From Atopsyche davidsoni (taxonomy: Eukaryota > Arthropoda > Insecta > Trichoptera > Hydrobiosidae), in contig JAILWY010000027.1 of assembly GCA_022113835.1 (NCBI GenBank), positions 7,690,501 through 7,754,500 on the forward strand: a DNA stretch of 64,000 nucleotides. Reading direction: 5' to 3'. The notes beneath the pieces are model-generated. The model had not been told where the DNA came from. It searched no databases and was given only the letters and a program-made list of their open reading frames with translations. The position numbers and the translations under genes are program-made. The stretch's first letter is position 1. Every line of letters starts with the position of its first letter. This document shows, one piece after another, positions 48,820-59,959 of the stretch.

Positions 48820-49480
48820 TAATAACGAGTTTTTTTATTATAAAAAGAACGGGAATACTGACATATGGTGAATGTATATAAACATATTACCTTTGCATAT
48901 TTACGCGTATTAAATTCGATGTTTTAATCAAGTTGGTATTCTTTTTTATCAGGTTATGTATGCCTATTCAAATAAGGCAGATGACGTTGGATACGCTAGC
49001 GGAGTGAAAAAACAACGTCAGAAGTGAGAGTGCTATTGTGCTTATGTTAATATGTATTCTGGTGTAGTATGCTACATACGTTTTGCTTTCTGCGTTTGAA
49101 AACGTGCTCACCCTTTTTAAATACCCTCCATTCCACGGCACACCCCTTTGTTGGAGGATCGTCTTATTGCGTAAACCAGTGATCTCGAAAATATACACCG
49201 AAACGTTTTAAAAATACAACTGATTTTGATAGTTCAATATTATTTTTAATTTTAATGCGTTTTTATGTAAAACTCTACTTAAGATTACACTTATTTATTG
49301 AGTAAATTTTAAAATTTTGAGCCTTTGATATTGTCATGTTTCTAAATACACTTGAGTTGTTTAATTGAGTTGTATAAAATTTTCCACCAAATGTATTTAT
49401 ATAATCTACGAATCCTTAGTTTGTAACACTCCAACTTCATTTAACACGTTTCAAAAGTATACTCAACTCAAAGCAACAAA
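48820..49480. other. AT-rich stretch with possible repeat edge
   Basis: CCACGGCACACCCCTTTGTT near 49135 reads like the edge of an interspersed repeat on the minus strand (AGGGGTGTGCCGTGG). The 76-codon minus frame across it is probably not a gene. Confidence 0.3.
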
Positions 49481-49659
49481 CTTTCGTACGTAATTTCTAT
49501 TCAAGCCGTTGGCCTGCCAGACCAAAAATCTTATATAACACAAAACTTTCAGACCAAATTAACTTCTGGTAACAGAAAAAACCAATGTGTATTCCGAGCA
49601 GTCCTTCCGAACTCAGCGAGCACTCTTCCAACAGCCAGGACAATTTTTCATACACCGCT

Positions 49660-49722
49660 ACAGTATTCGGGAACATTCGGTTGTCGGATGAGTCGCAGCG
49701 TGTGTAGCCAGTTTTACTTCTT
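49660..49722. mobile_element. Partial arm of the foldback element family
   Basis: CATTCGGTTGTCGGATGAGT followed by CGCAGCGTGTGTAGCCAG is a right arm. No left arm is found nearby, so this is a solo or truncated copy. The 111-codon minus frame running through it is therefore suspect. Confidence 0.55.
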
Positions 49723-49849
49723 ACAAAAACGGCGTGTTTCCTTGGTAAATGAATCAGTGGTGTTCTTTTTGACGTGCTACCCGAAGCTAGTTGTGGGGAA
49801 ATGCACTGAGCTCTGCATATAACTTTTCTCATAGATTAACGTTTCAGGC

Positions 49850-51470
49850 CAAGCATGTCAAGAACGAAGCTTGTGGGATGCAAGAATGATACCAAAATAG
49901 AACTCGAACACACGTATAACAATAGCCGAACTATGAGATTTTTTAAAATTAATTAAATTATTTAATAAGTAACCAAATGATCAGGACTATTTTCATCAAA
50001 GTGGTTCTAATAATAATTCAATGATATTGACACGTAAAGGATATATTCGGCATGCAAAGACATTCCGAAAAAAAAACAAGTCTACTACTTTATTGGTTCT
50101 TATTAAGCTTTGATTCAGATGTCTTATTTTATTGATACAAACGAAAATAAATTATTATTGTTTGAATTAGATACATCTCGTCTATTGTTTATTTTTCATC
50201 GCTCAAATTACGTCTCTTATTAATTTAAAAAAATATATATTTATTCAAATGTTTAAAATCCTTACCCAACAACAAGCAACAAACTTAAACAAATTAAATC
50301 AAACTAAAAATAGATTAGCACTATTAATTCAACAATTTTTGGATTTTTTTATATTTAATTTAATAGTAAAAATATAACATTACATTGTGCTAATATGTAA
50401 TCTTGCATTACATATTTCTTAATGTACGCTTGATTTAATAAACTCTATCTAAAACATTTATTTTGCTTTTTTTCACTTTAGAGTTTATTTTAAAAATAAA
50501 ACGAGAATGTGAACAATTAAATTATAGTTCGCTAAAATAAAATATTATAGGATCTTGATTTAATTTTAATGATGCATCATAATTATCAATATTTTTATGT
50601 TAAGTCACAGTTATACTAATCTTTTTAGTAAAAAAATAATTAAACATATTAATTTAATTTATTACAATTTTTAAAGTTTAGTAACCATTTTAAATGTCAC
50701 AGAGCATCGCAAAAATATGTACAGCGCGCTTATTATAATAATTATATCAACCCTTCGTTTTAAAATTCATTGTAGCGTCGTATGATTCATTTTCATCTGG
50801 CAGGCCGGTTTTTTTCAAGGAAATCTGACCCCTTAGAACACGAATAATAGGTCTCGTATTTGCGTACAGTTCTAAATAATTATACAATTTGCTATGGGGG
50901 CAGTGCTGCGCAACCCTTGGGGGACAAGTATTGGCCTTTACGCTTATTAAATAGTACATTTTAATTTTATACATAAAAGGGAGGCAAAAAATATGATAGA
51001 GTGACATTAGTTTTATATACTATAATAATATTCAATAAAATACTGACCTTTTGAGTATAATTTTTAATTGAAAATACGATCACAAATTTAATGATTGTAA
51101 TTTGTTTTAACATGAATTATTTAAAACGCCTCCTCAATATTATAATAACCGGAGTAAAATATACGATATCAATTATTTTTCATGTACGTAAATTGTTTTG
51201 AAAAAATCAATAAATGCGCATTTTGATATAAATCTCAAATCAAATCATTAACAGGAAAATAGACAAGTGTAAATTATTCTACCACATTTTATTATATAAT
51301 TTTTGTAAATGTATTAAATCGGGACTTACAGGCAAGCAAATCAACTCGAGTTTCATATAATAAACAATTCGCTTCTGTTTATTTGAAAGTATATTTATTT
51401 AATTAAAAAATAATAAAACATATAAAACAAACCAACGGCACTCGCTATTAACCTAATCATTCATCTGATA
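49850..51470. other. AT-rich stretch, no gene seen
   Basis: A medium-GC patch at about 50790-50960 is unassigned. The remainder is strongly AT-rich. Confidence 0.45.
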
Positions 51471-51571
51471 TCTCGCACACTTACATAAAATTTTCCTTTC
51501 GTTTTAATTTTGAAAATTGCATTTTCAAATCACGATATGCAATGCAATTTGATTGGTGCAAACGTTGCATG

Positions 51572-51618
51572 ACAGGGTGTTCAGGAACAATGGTAACATT
51601 GGTTGCGTGACACCCTGT
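51572..51618. repeat. Short inverted repeat with transposon-like ends
   Basis: ACAGGGTGT (51572-51580) and ACACCCTGT (51610-51618) are perfect 9 bp inverted repeats. CAGGGTGT is a wording often found at ends of insect DNA transposons. The enclosed 29 bp hold no gene, so this may be two ends brought together by deletion. Confidence 0.4.
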
Positions 51619-51719
51619 ACCATTACGTTGTAGATTGTCTGTACCAAGCTCTACAATTTCTATAAATATACGTATAGACATATGCTGCATTTTGGAGCGG
51701 ATTTACATGATTATTTAAA

Positions 51720-52520
51720 TAAAACATTTAAAAAATTAATTTGGCTTTTGTTCAAAACTATTATAAGAGTTCATTATATATTAAAAAACAATCACACTTT
51801 ATTAAAGAAATAAATAATATTTACATCTATATATTATTATATTTTAATACATCTTTAAAGTCATATAAATTTAGTAGTAATTCAAAATATATATGAGTAA
51901 CATTTCGTTTTTTTATGCAATGTACTGTACCGCAAGAAATGATATACAAATACAAGAATTATTTTGATTCTAGCACACGTAAAATAAATAACTTTTTTTT
52001 AATGCGCATTTAAAATCTTACTCAAAATCTTTTGTACGAATATTTACGGGTAATTTAACATGTAAGAATGATACCCGTTCATTTTAATTTTATACTAAAG
52101 CCACACTCATATCGTTAATTGCACACATTCAAAACACGTTACTTTAATTTCACAGTATATTTTCCAAGCTTTTTATTTGTCGAAATTTATAATCAATAAT
52201 GTTAAAAAAAAAATGCTTAAAATTAATATTGACCTTAAATTACTGACCAATTTTTTTTTTTGTTCATAAAACTTGGTCATCAATTTTTCCTTAGATTTTG
52301 GAACCAGGCAAATATTTTCAAAGAAATAACCTTTTTTAATAAAAATACTAAATTAATATTATGTTATTTTTATTAGGATATCCCTGATGAACGTAGATTT
52401 TCACAAAAAAGTATTAAACACAAAATATATGGCAATTTTTCGTTTCATACGAGTGTTTAGTAATTTATTAATTTAAGAAACATAGCATTTTAACTTGATA
52501 TTTTTAAATTGTATAATTAA
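51720..52520. other. AT-rich stretch, no gene seen
   Basis: No feature supported. Confidence 0.5.
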
Positions 52521-52524
52521 AAGG

Positions 52525-52715
52525 CTTCTACACACACAGCAACAAAAAAAATAATTATAAGATTCTTTATTTTTTTAAATAAAGGCCTCCACACACGTCA
52601 CAAAAAAATATGCAGTAGACTTGCAGCAAGCTAATAGTGTCATAATTTACTTAGAAAAACTTTAAATAAAACACCAAAAAAAGGGAGGCCATTGGCTAGC
52701 TGCAAGTCGGATGTA
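52525..52715. mobile_element. Diverged foldback element
   Basis: Left-arm words AAAGGCCTCCACACACGTCA (and an adjacent duplicate AAGGCTTCTACACACACAGC) face AGGGAGGCCATTGGCTAGCT on the right. A diverged family member whose right end abuts or overlaps the element at 52704. Confidence 0.4.
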
Positions 52716-53157
52716 CGATTATAAAGGCAGTTTGAGTTTACAACAGTTCTTAGGGCTGTGCTATACTGTATGTGGCTATCCCTAATCTTGCATGTTAGTG
52801 AGGCTTACGAGGTATGGTTTATGCAGTATGGATGTTTTTTGAAAAAATATTAGATATCGACCAAGCTGTTTCGCGTCAGGTATTTTAAACACATGCAAAT
52901 AAAGGGTTTTTCCCACTCATTTACCCTGCCTAACACAATATCACAACCACAGTAAATTGAAAGCACCGAAACCTGCGAGAAAACATATGTTATATGATCT
53001 ATTGTAATAATCTTGATGAAAAATAAAAGAATTTTGATATTTAAAAAAATAATAATTTTAATTTTATGCATTTAGGAGGTTATGCAGTATCGTAAGCACA
53101 GCCCTACTAAGAACTATTGTAAACGTAAGGTCTCTATAATCGTACAACCGATTTGAG
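52704..53157. mobile_element. TIR element with about 75 bp inverted repeats
   Basis: AAGTCGGATGTACGATTATA from 52704 and, on the opposite strand from 53157, AATCGGTTGTACGATTATAG are inverted copies. The match continues through TTTACAACAGTTCTTAGGGC (52737 onward) against TTTACAATAGTTCTTAGTAG, then GGGCTGTGCT. The interior of about 300 bp has no transposase frame; the short minus frame lies across AT-rich sequence. A non-autonomous DNA transposon (MITE) is the best reading. Confidence 0.75.
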
Positions 53158-53229
53158 TAATTATTTGTATCGTGAAATGTATTATATTTTGATTGACTAA
53201 AAATGAAGTCGATGGGTGTATTTCGGCGT

Positions 53230-53700
53230 TTGCGTTTGCGTTGCGATGAGCGGTGAGACGGGACGGACGCCGGGCGCCGCGCTTCCCAAACGGCGCGGCG
53301 CGGGCAAGCGGTGGGGGGCGCCGCGGCCCGGCGTTGGGGCGCCCCGTCCGTGTGGGGCGCGCCGGTGTGCGTGAGGCTCGCCATTGGCGCGCTGCGCTAT
53401 GACGGCGGTAGATTTGACAGTTCGTTAGCTCAAAGCTGGATCGGCCGCCCGCCGACTCGCCGCCGCGCCGCCACTCCCGGCCGCTCGCTCGCGCCGAACT
53501 CGCCGAACTCGCCGCTTCGCTGTCGGAACAGCACTCGCGCCGCGCCACGCGATGCCCGCGAGCCGCGAGCCGCGAGCACGACCGCGAGCACGAGCACGAC
53601 AGTCGCGCCCGACGCGCTAGCCGTGCCCGACGCCCGAGCGCCAGTCCCCCGCGAGCCCGTGCTGACTTTGAGCCCGAGACGATATGCACCCGTTCAGGAC
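53230..53700 (+). promoter_or_regulatory. Strong CpG island, candidate promoter and 5' leader
   Basis: The most GC- and CpG-rich block in the window. It contains CCATTGGCG (inverted CCAAT word) near 53380, followed by GATTTGACAGTTCGTTAGC, and a leader with GCGAGCACGAGCACGA-type short repeats. Long frames run both ways (191 minus, 186 plus codons), but both are Arg/Ala/Ser/Pro low complexity as expected of GC-rich DNA. A 17-codon ATG frame begins at about 53683. Plus orientation is chosen because GTAAGT donors follow at 53892 and 54060 and the ratchet sites are on the same strand. Confidence 0.45.
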
Positions 53701-53879
53701 GGTCCCCCTTCTCGGTGCAAAAACCTGCAACACGTAAAACGTAAATCTGATTTATCTTGTGTCAAAGTTTTCTCTGGATATGACCGGTGTTTATTTGTTT
53801 ACTTTGCGAGTGTTAAAAACGGCATCGTCATGATTGTTCAGGATAATATTATTACAATACACGAAATGTAGTAGTAGTA

Positions 53880-54066
53880 TTCAATTAATATGTAAGTTTT
53901 TTGTTGTGTCGATAATGCTGTGGGACTTTGGAAGTTTAGTGAACAAATTTTGTGTTTTATGAGTGTTAAATATTTTTGTGATATTTTTTTTATACGACCG
54001 CTCGGCACACAAGGCTCTGTAGAAATACAGATATGGGATAGCTGAAAAATTTGCAGCATGTAAGTA
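53880..54066 (+). other. Two donor-like words after the CpG island
   Basis: TAT|GTAAGTTTT at 53892 and CAT|GTAAGTAAT at 54060 are plausible plus-strand 5' splice sites for a first exon starting in the island. Neither has the preferred AG before GT. Confidence 0.3.
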
Positions 54067-54069
54067 ATA

Positions 54070-54675
54070 AATATTAGCACAAATTCGACACTTCTTAGTA
54101 TAAAATACTTCAAAACGCTGTGATTCTGATTCTGTGTCTGCTGTGATTTTTTTTTATTTGTAAATAGTGAAATACAATACAAATATTTTGTTTTGAATCA
54201 TGGAAATTAGGAAATAAATTTCAAACTTATTGACAAGACAGAAAACTAATGTGACTAATTTGAAACCCGATCAGAATGAATAAATTATCGTGCGATAAAT
54301 CTTCTCGCCTCAAATTTTCTATAAATTTATTGTCATCCACGAGTGTAAAAAAAAATATTTTCAGATGTCCCATGAAGCAGACCTTCTATGAAAAATATTT
54401 CACCGTGACAAAATCCTTTTTGACAAGCACAATAGCGTTTTTGTCACTGAAAACTCAGGTAAAAATCTTAACCAGGACCGTTGCACAATTTCCTATTCAA
54501 TTCGGAACGAATACCTGCATTTATACATTTGCAAAGATAAAAAAAAACACGTCAAAAATTTAAGTGAAAGAATTTGACATAAATCATAATTTCGGCTGAC
54601 GTGCGATATTTCGTTTCTGCTGCAATTTTGTTATAAACAAAAGGAGCCTGAATAAGATGTCAAACTGTTAAATGG
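54070..54675. other. AT-rich stretch, no gene seen
   Basis: A 95-codon plus frame at 54276-54563 is Lys/Thr/Phe-rich with no motif, and is not called. Confidence 0.4.
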
Positions 54676-54679
54676 AGTC

Positions 54680-54880
54680 TTGAATGGCCGTCAGCTGTCC
54701 GGCCGCGCGCTGCACATGCATTTATCTGCAGCTCCCATTTGTATGCACCGGGCTGCCCCGGAGATCGCGGTGGACATAGATCTTGATAAGTCCCTGAAGG
54801 AAACGATCGCCTGAGATGCAAGGATACCGATTGTTAATGATGGTTTATTTTCATGTTTCAATCGGGGATCGGATTGAAGA
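54680..54880. promoter_or_regulatory. Medium-GC candidate module
   Basis: CGTCAGCTGTCCGGCCGCGC (CAGCTG E-box), GCACATGCATTTATCTGCAG and ATAGATCTTGATAAG stand out. No frame with a known motif. Confidence 0.3.
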
Positions 54881-54889
54881 GACGTGAAA

Positions 54890-55430
54890 AAAATAATGTA
54901 TTTCTTTTTTATACGAATGCTTACAAAATTACCCATGAATTTTTTAAATATTTACATATTTTTAAACAAACCTTTTTTTTGTTTTTATTATGTGCGTTTT
55001 TACACGATTATTTAAAAATATAAATATATATAATGACATATGATATATAATATAAAATATTGAGTATATAAAACAGTTGTGAAAAATATAAAATATTATT
55101 TAATACTTAGAATTTATATTTTTTTTTACTATTCTTAGATATTCAAACCTATAAAAGAACAATTGTTTATTTCATTTTTAATAGTTTTTACTAAAGATAT
55201 TTTTTTGTATATTTAGGCAAACAATGTTTATATTACATTGGTTGAATAAATAGGTTCTTTTAAATCGTGTCATAGTATTGTTATACAACAATCTATGTAA
55301 AGGTAACAATTAAGATATCACTTGCAACAAAAAATCTGGCTAAACTGGTACGAGCTCCGCTGATGGTCTTTAAAGTGCTGTAATTCCAAAGGGGAAGTAG
55401 GATAATAGGCGTCTCTAATTTGTATTAAAA
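54890..55430. other. AT-rich stretch, no gene seen
   Basis: Very AT-rich, with several ATATA blocks. Confidence 0.5.
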
Positions 55431-55439
55431 ACACATTCG

Positions 55440-55690
55440 CGCTTCGATTACGCCTGATTTGTAGCTGCGCCTTGCCAGCGGGTCCTCGGCGGTCCCCGGT
55501 CGAGGGAGATGGCATCTGGCGTCGTGCCGTTTCACTTAAGGTCCCGGGTTCGAGTCCCCGGTCTGGACGGGTGGCGGGAGTCTTATTAAAGATTAATCTC
55601 TTAATTATGTGGGATTGGCTATTGTACTGGCCGCGGCGCGTCCATATTTTATTCACGAGTTTAATATTTGATATGGGGCCGTTTATTCAA
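55440..55690 (+). repeat. B-box-bearing SINE-like element
   Basis: TCCCGGGTTCGAGTCCCCGG (about 55542) holds a perfect B box inside a CCGGG/CCCGG stem, as in tRNA T-arms. The block upstream is GC-rich and ends abruptly. The 112-codon minus frame (containing RPDRGLEPGT, a typical translation of a reversed B box) is an artefact of this element. Confidence 0.5.
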
Positions 55691-55719
55691 CGTTTAAGGA
55701 CGGAATAAATTGACAAGAG

Positions 55720-57560
55720 GATATTAGGCAGCCCCTGAGCAATTTCTATAAACACAATCTACATCTTTACATTTCTGCGATTTCTATCAAATCCAAGTAA
55801 ATAAAAAAAAACATAACGAACTTTCTACTGAGCTAACAAAATCAGCAAACATCCATAGGTTCAAATAGCAATACTGAAAAATATTACAAGACTGTAACTT
55901 TACAATGTAAATAAAACCATTTGAACAAAAATTCATATAATTAATTATTGTATATGGACTAAATACTCTCAAATTTAGCACACCTATAACAAATATTTAA
56001 AAAATAAATTAAAGTAACAGAAAAACTGTTAAGTCAAGGCAGCACAGTAACGTCTTATCAAGCAGTACGGTCTAATATATATTCTGTAAGTTTGTTTCAG
56101 GGTAGTTACTACATATTTTAAACAAAAATAAAAATCCAATGTTCCAGAAACTACTGTGCCAACTTTCGCCTGTTACGAGAATTTTTTAACCAGCTCTACC
56201 CTGTGCGCCCTAGGCGGGTCTATTTAGCTTAGTACTTATTGTATCTAAATCTTTAACGTTTTGTTATTGTAACCACAGTATTTTGAAGTATTTAATAAGT
56301 TAATAAAATTAATAGATAACTGTACTTTTATATGAAACATCATTCCTTCAAAATGATAATCGATGGAATACTGAGCCTGAAGTTCTATGAATTAATAATT
56401 TATTTTTTAAGGAACTATACAAATAGTAATGTAAATTAAAAAATAAAATTAAAAACCTAGATACGCTTATTTAAAAAAAATAAGTGTTACCAATTTCGCC
56501 CGAGGAATAAAACAGATTTATTCATTTTTAATATTTTTTTTATTCAATCAATGAACAGATGAAATCTATTCTATGAATTATTGTGGCACATATTCAAATA
56601 AATCCGATCGATATCTCGCGGGCCTAAAAAACGAGTATAAATTATTATAGACCCAGACGATACGGAGTTCGTACAAAAAAGGTCTATGCGAAAGTCAACG
56701 TGGCCATTAATGTAATAGTCTTCCGAGAAGTCTAATGATTTTTTCATCGTGTTAATAAAAACACTACATTTTCACAACCGGCTATCCGAGACGGTGTGAA
56801 TGGATCTGAAGACCGGAATCAAACTAACCTACCTGCAACATGAGTGAAAAAACTGGATTTCATATAACCTCACGTTGTATTTTAAAAAATAATAGGTATT
56901 TTAAACAACTAACTCACTAAATTATAATATATCTTGTGTATTTCCAAAATTTTGGGTTGTTTTTCTTGTTAACTAAAAAGTACAAATTTTTTTAAATTCA
57001 AAAGTTAATGTACTGAACAAACTAATTTAATATTTGCAGTCAAATTTTATTACATAATTCATCATTTCTTGAACGGTTACGAAAATGTTTTCTACAAATT
57101 AATTGCACTTAAAAATGCATTTGAAATAGAAATGAGATGCATAATACACAATTGTAGTGTTTCAATGTAAAAAAAAACATTTTATCTATTGCAAGAGGTA
57201 TAGAAAAATATTTTAATGTATTATATTATTTTATTATGCTTAAATATGTAGTTAACTAATAAAATACACATGAGAGACTACACTTAAAGCAAAGCTGATT
57301 AAATTAATTAAAATCTGCACTCAAAGAATACAATTAATCAATAAAATATTCAATTTTCTTAAATACACACCGAATTATATTTTTAATAATAGAATCTATG
57401 TTTAACATGCTGTTAACTTATCAAAAACGTTTAATTAATATAATTACAATACCTACGTAAAAAAAAATGATGAAACGAATACACAAGCGCAAAAAGTTTC
57501 ACATAAAACTACTTCCCTACTGTGAAGTATAGAAAGCCGGTTTTCTCTACACGGTGCGTA
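55720..57560. other. AT-rich stretch, no gene seen
   Basis: TGTAAGTTTGTTTCAGGGTA near 56090 is acceptor-like but is followed by GG rather than GT, so it is not a ratchet point. TTTATT at 57230-57235 is a minus-strand AATAAA. Confidence 0.4.
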
Positions 57561-57564
57561 GTGT

Positions 57565-57707
57565 TTATAGGAAATAGTTATATGAAGACCAGGTGGGCTT
57601 GACCACGTGTGGCTCGACCAGTTCACGTGTGTCAGGGAGCTTCTTGAGGGCGATCCTCGACCTGCGATTGGTCGGCTTTGTTAACAGCTGATACGCAGTG
57701 GCGGCAC
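57565..57707 (-). CDS. Candidate terminal exon, unknown product
   Basis: On the minus strand an acceptor-like ATAAATGTTTTCAG ends at 57708. It is followed by 2 nt, 46 codons and TAA (57565-57567). The peptide starts AATAYQLLTKPTNRRSRI and ends HVVKPTWSSYNYFL: basic, hydrophilic, no membrane segment. Third positions are visibly more GC-rich than first and second, a coding-like sign. AATAAA follows about 330 nt downstream (57230-57235). Against it: the acceptor has a weak pyrimidine tract, 46 codons can stay open by chance, and the same DNA holds five E-boxes. I do not recognise the protein. Confidence 0.3.
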
Positions 57708-57710
57708 CTG
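57590..57710. promoter_or_regulatory. Cluster of five E-boxes
   Basis: CAGGTG (57590), CACGTG (57604), CACGTG (57624), CAGCTG (57685) and CACCTG (57705) fall within 121 bp. These are binding words for bHLH factors. Either an enhancer or coincidence with a coding exon. Confidence 0.35.
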
Positions 57711-57719
57711 AAAACATTT

Positions 57720-58415
57720 ATTTTTAATTTATGCATTAATATTTGCTGGCATTAAAGACTTGGCGGAAATTTTTCGAGTAACTTGCAAGTATGTAATTTT
57801 ATTAATAATTCAGTATTTTATATTTAAAATTGAAATACTGCTGTTAAATTGCATTATCGTTTATATTGAATAATAATTGTTTTTAAACTTTTTTATGGGC
57901 GAATTAAGCAGATTAGTATTATTTTTATTATGTATCAAAAGTAATGCAGTTATTTTTTTATTAGTTTGATTACGGTACTGAATTTATAGAATAGTGAGTA
58001 ATAAAAATAAATTACTTTCGTGTTCACTTTTTTTGTATTTATTTACATTTTATTTGATTTTTAAATGAACACAAAAGGGTTTTATGTAACTTTGGATATT
58101 ATTTTTAAACAATGCCCTTCCTCCAAAATTTAAGATAAACAACCTTTGAATTATTGATAAAATTAACCTATAAAATTTGTTTATTTTTTTTTGTCTTATT
58201 GAAATGGGATTAGAAAAAAAATAATTTATAAAAGCCTTAAAAGTCATGTATATTAAATAGGCTGCTATTTAAAATATGTTAATTCTCTTACAAATTTATA
58301 TAAATAATTTTTTTTGCACAAGATTTTTTTCTGCATTTCAACCCCATTTATATCATTTAATAGCAATGAGTTTAAATAATAAATAATACTATCAAATTTA
58401 AAAATACCCAAGTAA
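57720..58415. other. AT-rich stretch, no gene seen
   Basis: No feature supported. Confidence 0.5.
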
Positions 58416-58420
58416 CATAT

Positions 58421-58615
58421 AGACGGTCACGCCACTGTCTCAATCGATCGGTATTCGTTTACGTTATCCGCCGAACAGCATTTTAGGCATCGCGAACAAA
58501 AAACCTCTACCAGGTAACCCACCTTCGGCCCAGCGGATGCGGCTTATTGAGAACTAATACGTCCGCGAGGCACCGAGGATCGAACCCGGGGCCTTGAGGA
58601 TGCAGCTGACCAATC
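58421..58615 (-). repeat. B-box-bearing interspersed repeat (SINE-like)
   Basis: On the minus strand, CCCCGGGTTCGATCCTCGG contains a B box (GGTTCGATCC), followed by CGGACGTATTAGTTCTCAAT and GGGTTACCTGGTAGAGG. GC-rich, with sharp borders against AT-rich DNA. Its plus-strand left edge resembles the patch at 226. Confidence 0.5.
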
Positions 58616-58619
58616 CAAA

Positions 58620-59045
58620 AAGAATAACTGCACTATTTTAACACATATTATAATATCTCCATGTAGAATTTTAAATCTAAACTATAGCGTGTAATTTTAA
58701 ATCATTTTATTTACGCTTGTCTGAAATAAGCTTCGCGTGCGATGATGATGGTTTGGAATCTATAATTGTTTTGTTTTTTTTTTAATTTAGCTGTTGAGTG
58801 AAGACGTGTTGTAACAATTTCATTGGAATGATGACAGAAGATAATTTTTAATATTTTGAATTGTACAAATAAAAATAATATTTCAAAATCACATGCAACA
58901 TTATCATTTTAAACAAATGTAAATATACAAATTATACTTTTATCAGAATTGAGATGTGTTTTTTTCTTTTCGAATGTGAGGTTCATTTTTTTTTTTTTTT
59001 TATAGATATTTATTAAAAATAATTTAGGAGAAAACGATTAATGAT
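58620..59045. other. AT-rich stretch, no gene seen
   Basis: Contains a T tract at 58987-59001. Confidence 0.5.
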
Positions 59046-59049
59046 CCGT

Positions 59050-59370
59050 TTATAAAATAAATACTATACACGGCCGCTACAGCGTTGTTCGTCACCGATG
59101 TCGAAACGCCAGCTTAGTGCCTCAATCCAAGCTAATTCCGAGAAATATTACAATATAAGTACACGGAAGTGAAAAAATCGCCAACTCGCCCGTAGCGCGA
59201 TAATCCCATACGGGCGTTTTGGCGTTCGACTTTATAATTGACGGATTTAACGGTCGAGATGCGTTGCTAATTTATCAGACGAGATAAAAAAAATGCATTT
59301 GAAAGCCTGCGTTGGTCAGAATCTCGTATCGAATACGATTTGGTCTGTGAGTCGGTTCCGCGGAGTGATG
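59050..59370. promoter_or_regulatory. Candidate enhancer
   Basis: A medium-GC island with CGACTTTATAATTGACGG, GCTAATTTATCAGACG (word shared with 34.57 kb), AAAAATGCATTTG and CTCGTATCGAATACGATTTG (CGTATCGAATACG is a small palindrome). No frame. Confidence 0.35.
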
Positions 59371-59379
59371 AATATGTAT

Positions 59380-59800
59380 GCGATGCTATGATCATTTATT
59401 TGATACGTTTCCTTGTATTTTTTGCTTCCAAAATATGTTAGCATCCACATAAATAAACTGTAGATAGATTTATCTAGTTTAAATGAGAAGTTTAAAATTT
59501 ATTAGTAGAAATACTCATTATATATTTTTCTGAAAAAAATATGCGTATTTATAATATAATATCAACAATTATATATAAATGAACTAGAGCGTATAGATAA
59601 ATGCTGTAAATACTCAACATACATATTCAAATATATTAGTCTCAATTTTTTTAGAAACTGCACACGTGTTTGTAAGAAGCGTATAACATCTCTAACCCCC
59701 TCTCCCAAAAGTTTGCCACGCCTCTCGAATGTCCATTTTTTCTGCCATGCCTTTCATGACGACCAACGAGACATCAGACATATTTCTGGCCTCTTCTTGT
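59380..59800. other. AT-rich stretch, no gene seen
   Basis: The two opposed frames of 73-85 codons at 59692-59970 run into the foldback element and are not called. Confidence 0.45.
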
Positions 59801-59805
59801 CTCTC

Positions 59806-59952
59806 TTCACCTACACACGTTGCAGCACAACCGGCAGCCGAGCGGTAAAGTTCCAATATTGTCTTCCTTTGTGTTGTTTTTTTATCGGCAAAACTATGAA
59901 AGCTAACTGTCATTCAGTTGTTGGTTTTGTTACAGCGCGGGTAGACCGCTTT
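59806..59952. mobile_element. Foldback MITE-like element, copy 8
   Basis: Left arm CACCTACACACGTTGCAGCA with CACAACCGGCAGCCGAGC inside. Right arm GTTTTGTTACAGCGCGGGTA with TCAGTTGTTGG inside. Confidence 0.65.
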
Positions 59953-59959
59953 TATTTTT

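Noticed and set aside
49497..49832. A 111-codon minus-strand frame
   Set aside because: It runs through a solo arm of the foldback family at 49660-49722 and has no recognisable domain.
53114..53871. Opposed frames of 191 (-) and 186 (+) codons
   Set aside because: Arg/Ala/Ser/Pro low complexity in a very GC-rich CpG island where stop codons are scarce; no domain on either strand.
54440..54475. A ratchet point at ACTCAG|GTAAAAA
   Set aside because: The preceding sequence is A-rich rather than a pyrimidine tract and GTAAAA is a weak donor.
55318..55656. A 112-codon minus-strand frame
   Set aside because: It contains the reversed B-box translation (RPDRGLEPGT) of a SINE-like element.
56085..56105. 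A fifth ratchet point at TTTGTTTCAG|GGTAG
   Set aside because: The acceptor is followed by GG rather than GT, so no donor is regenerated at the junction.
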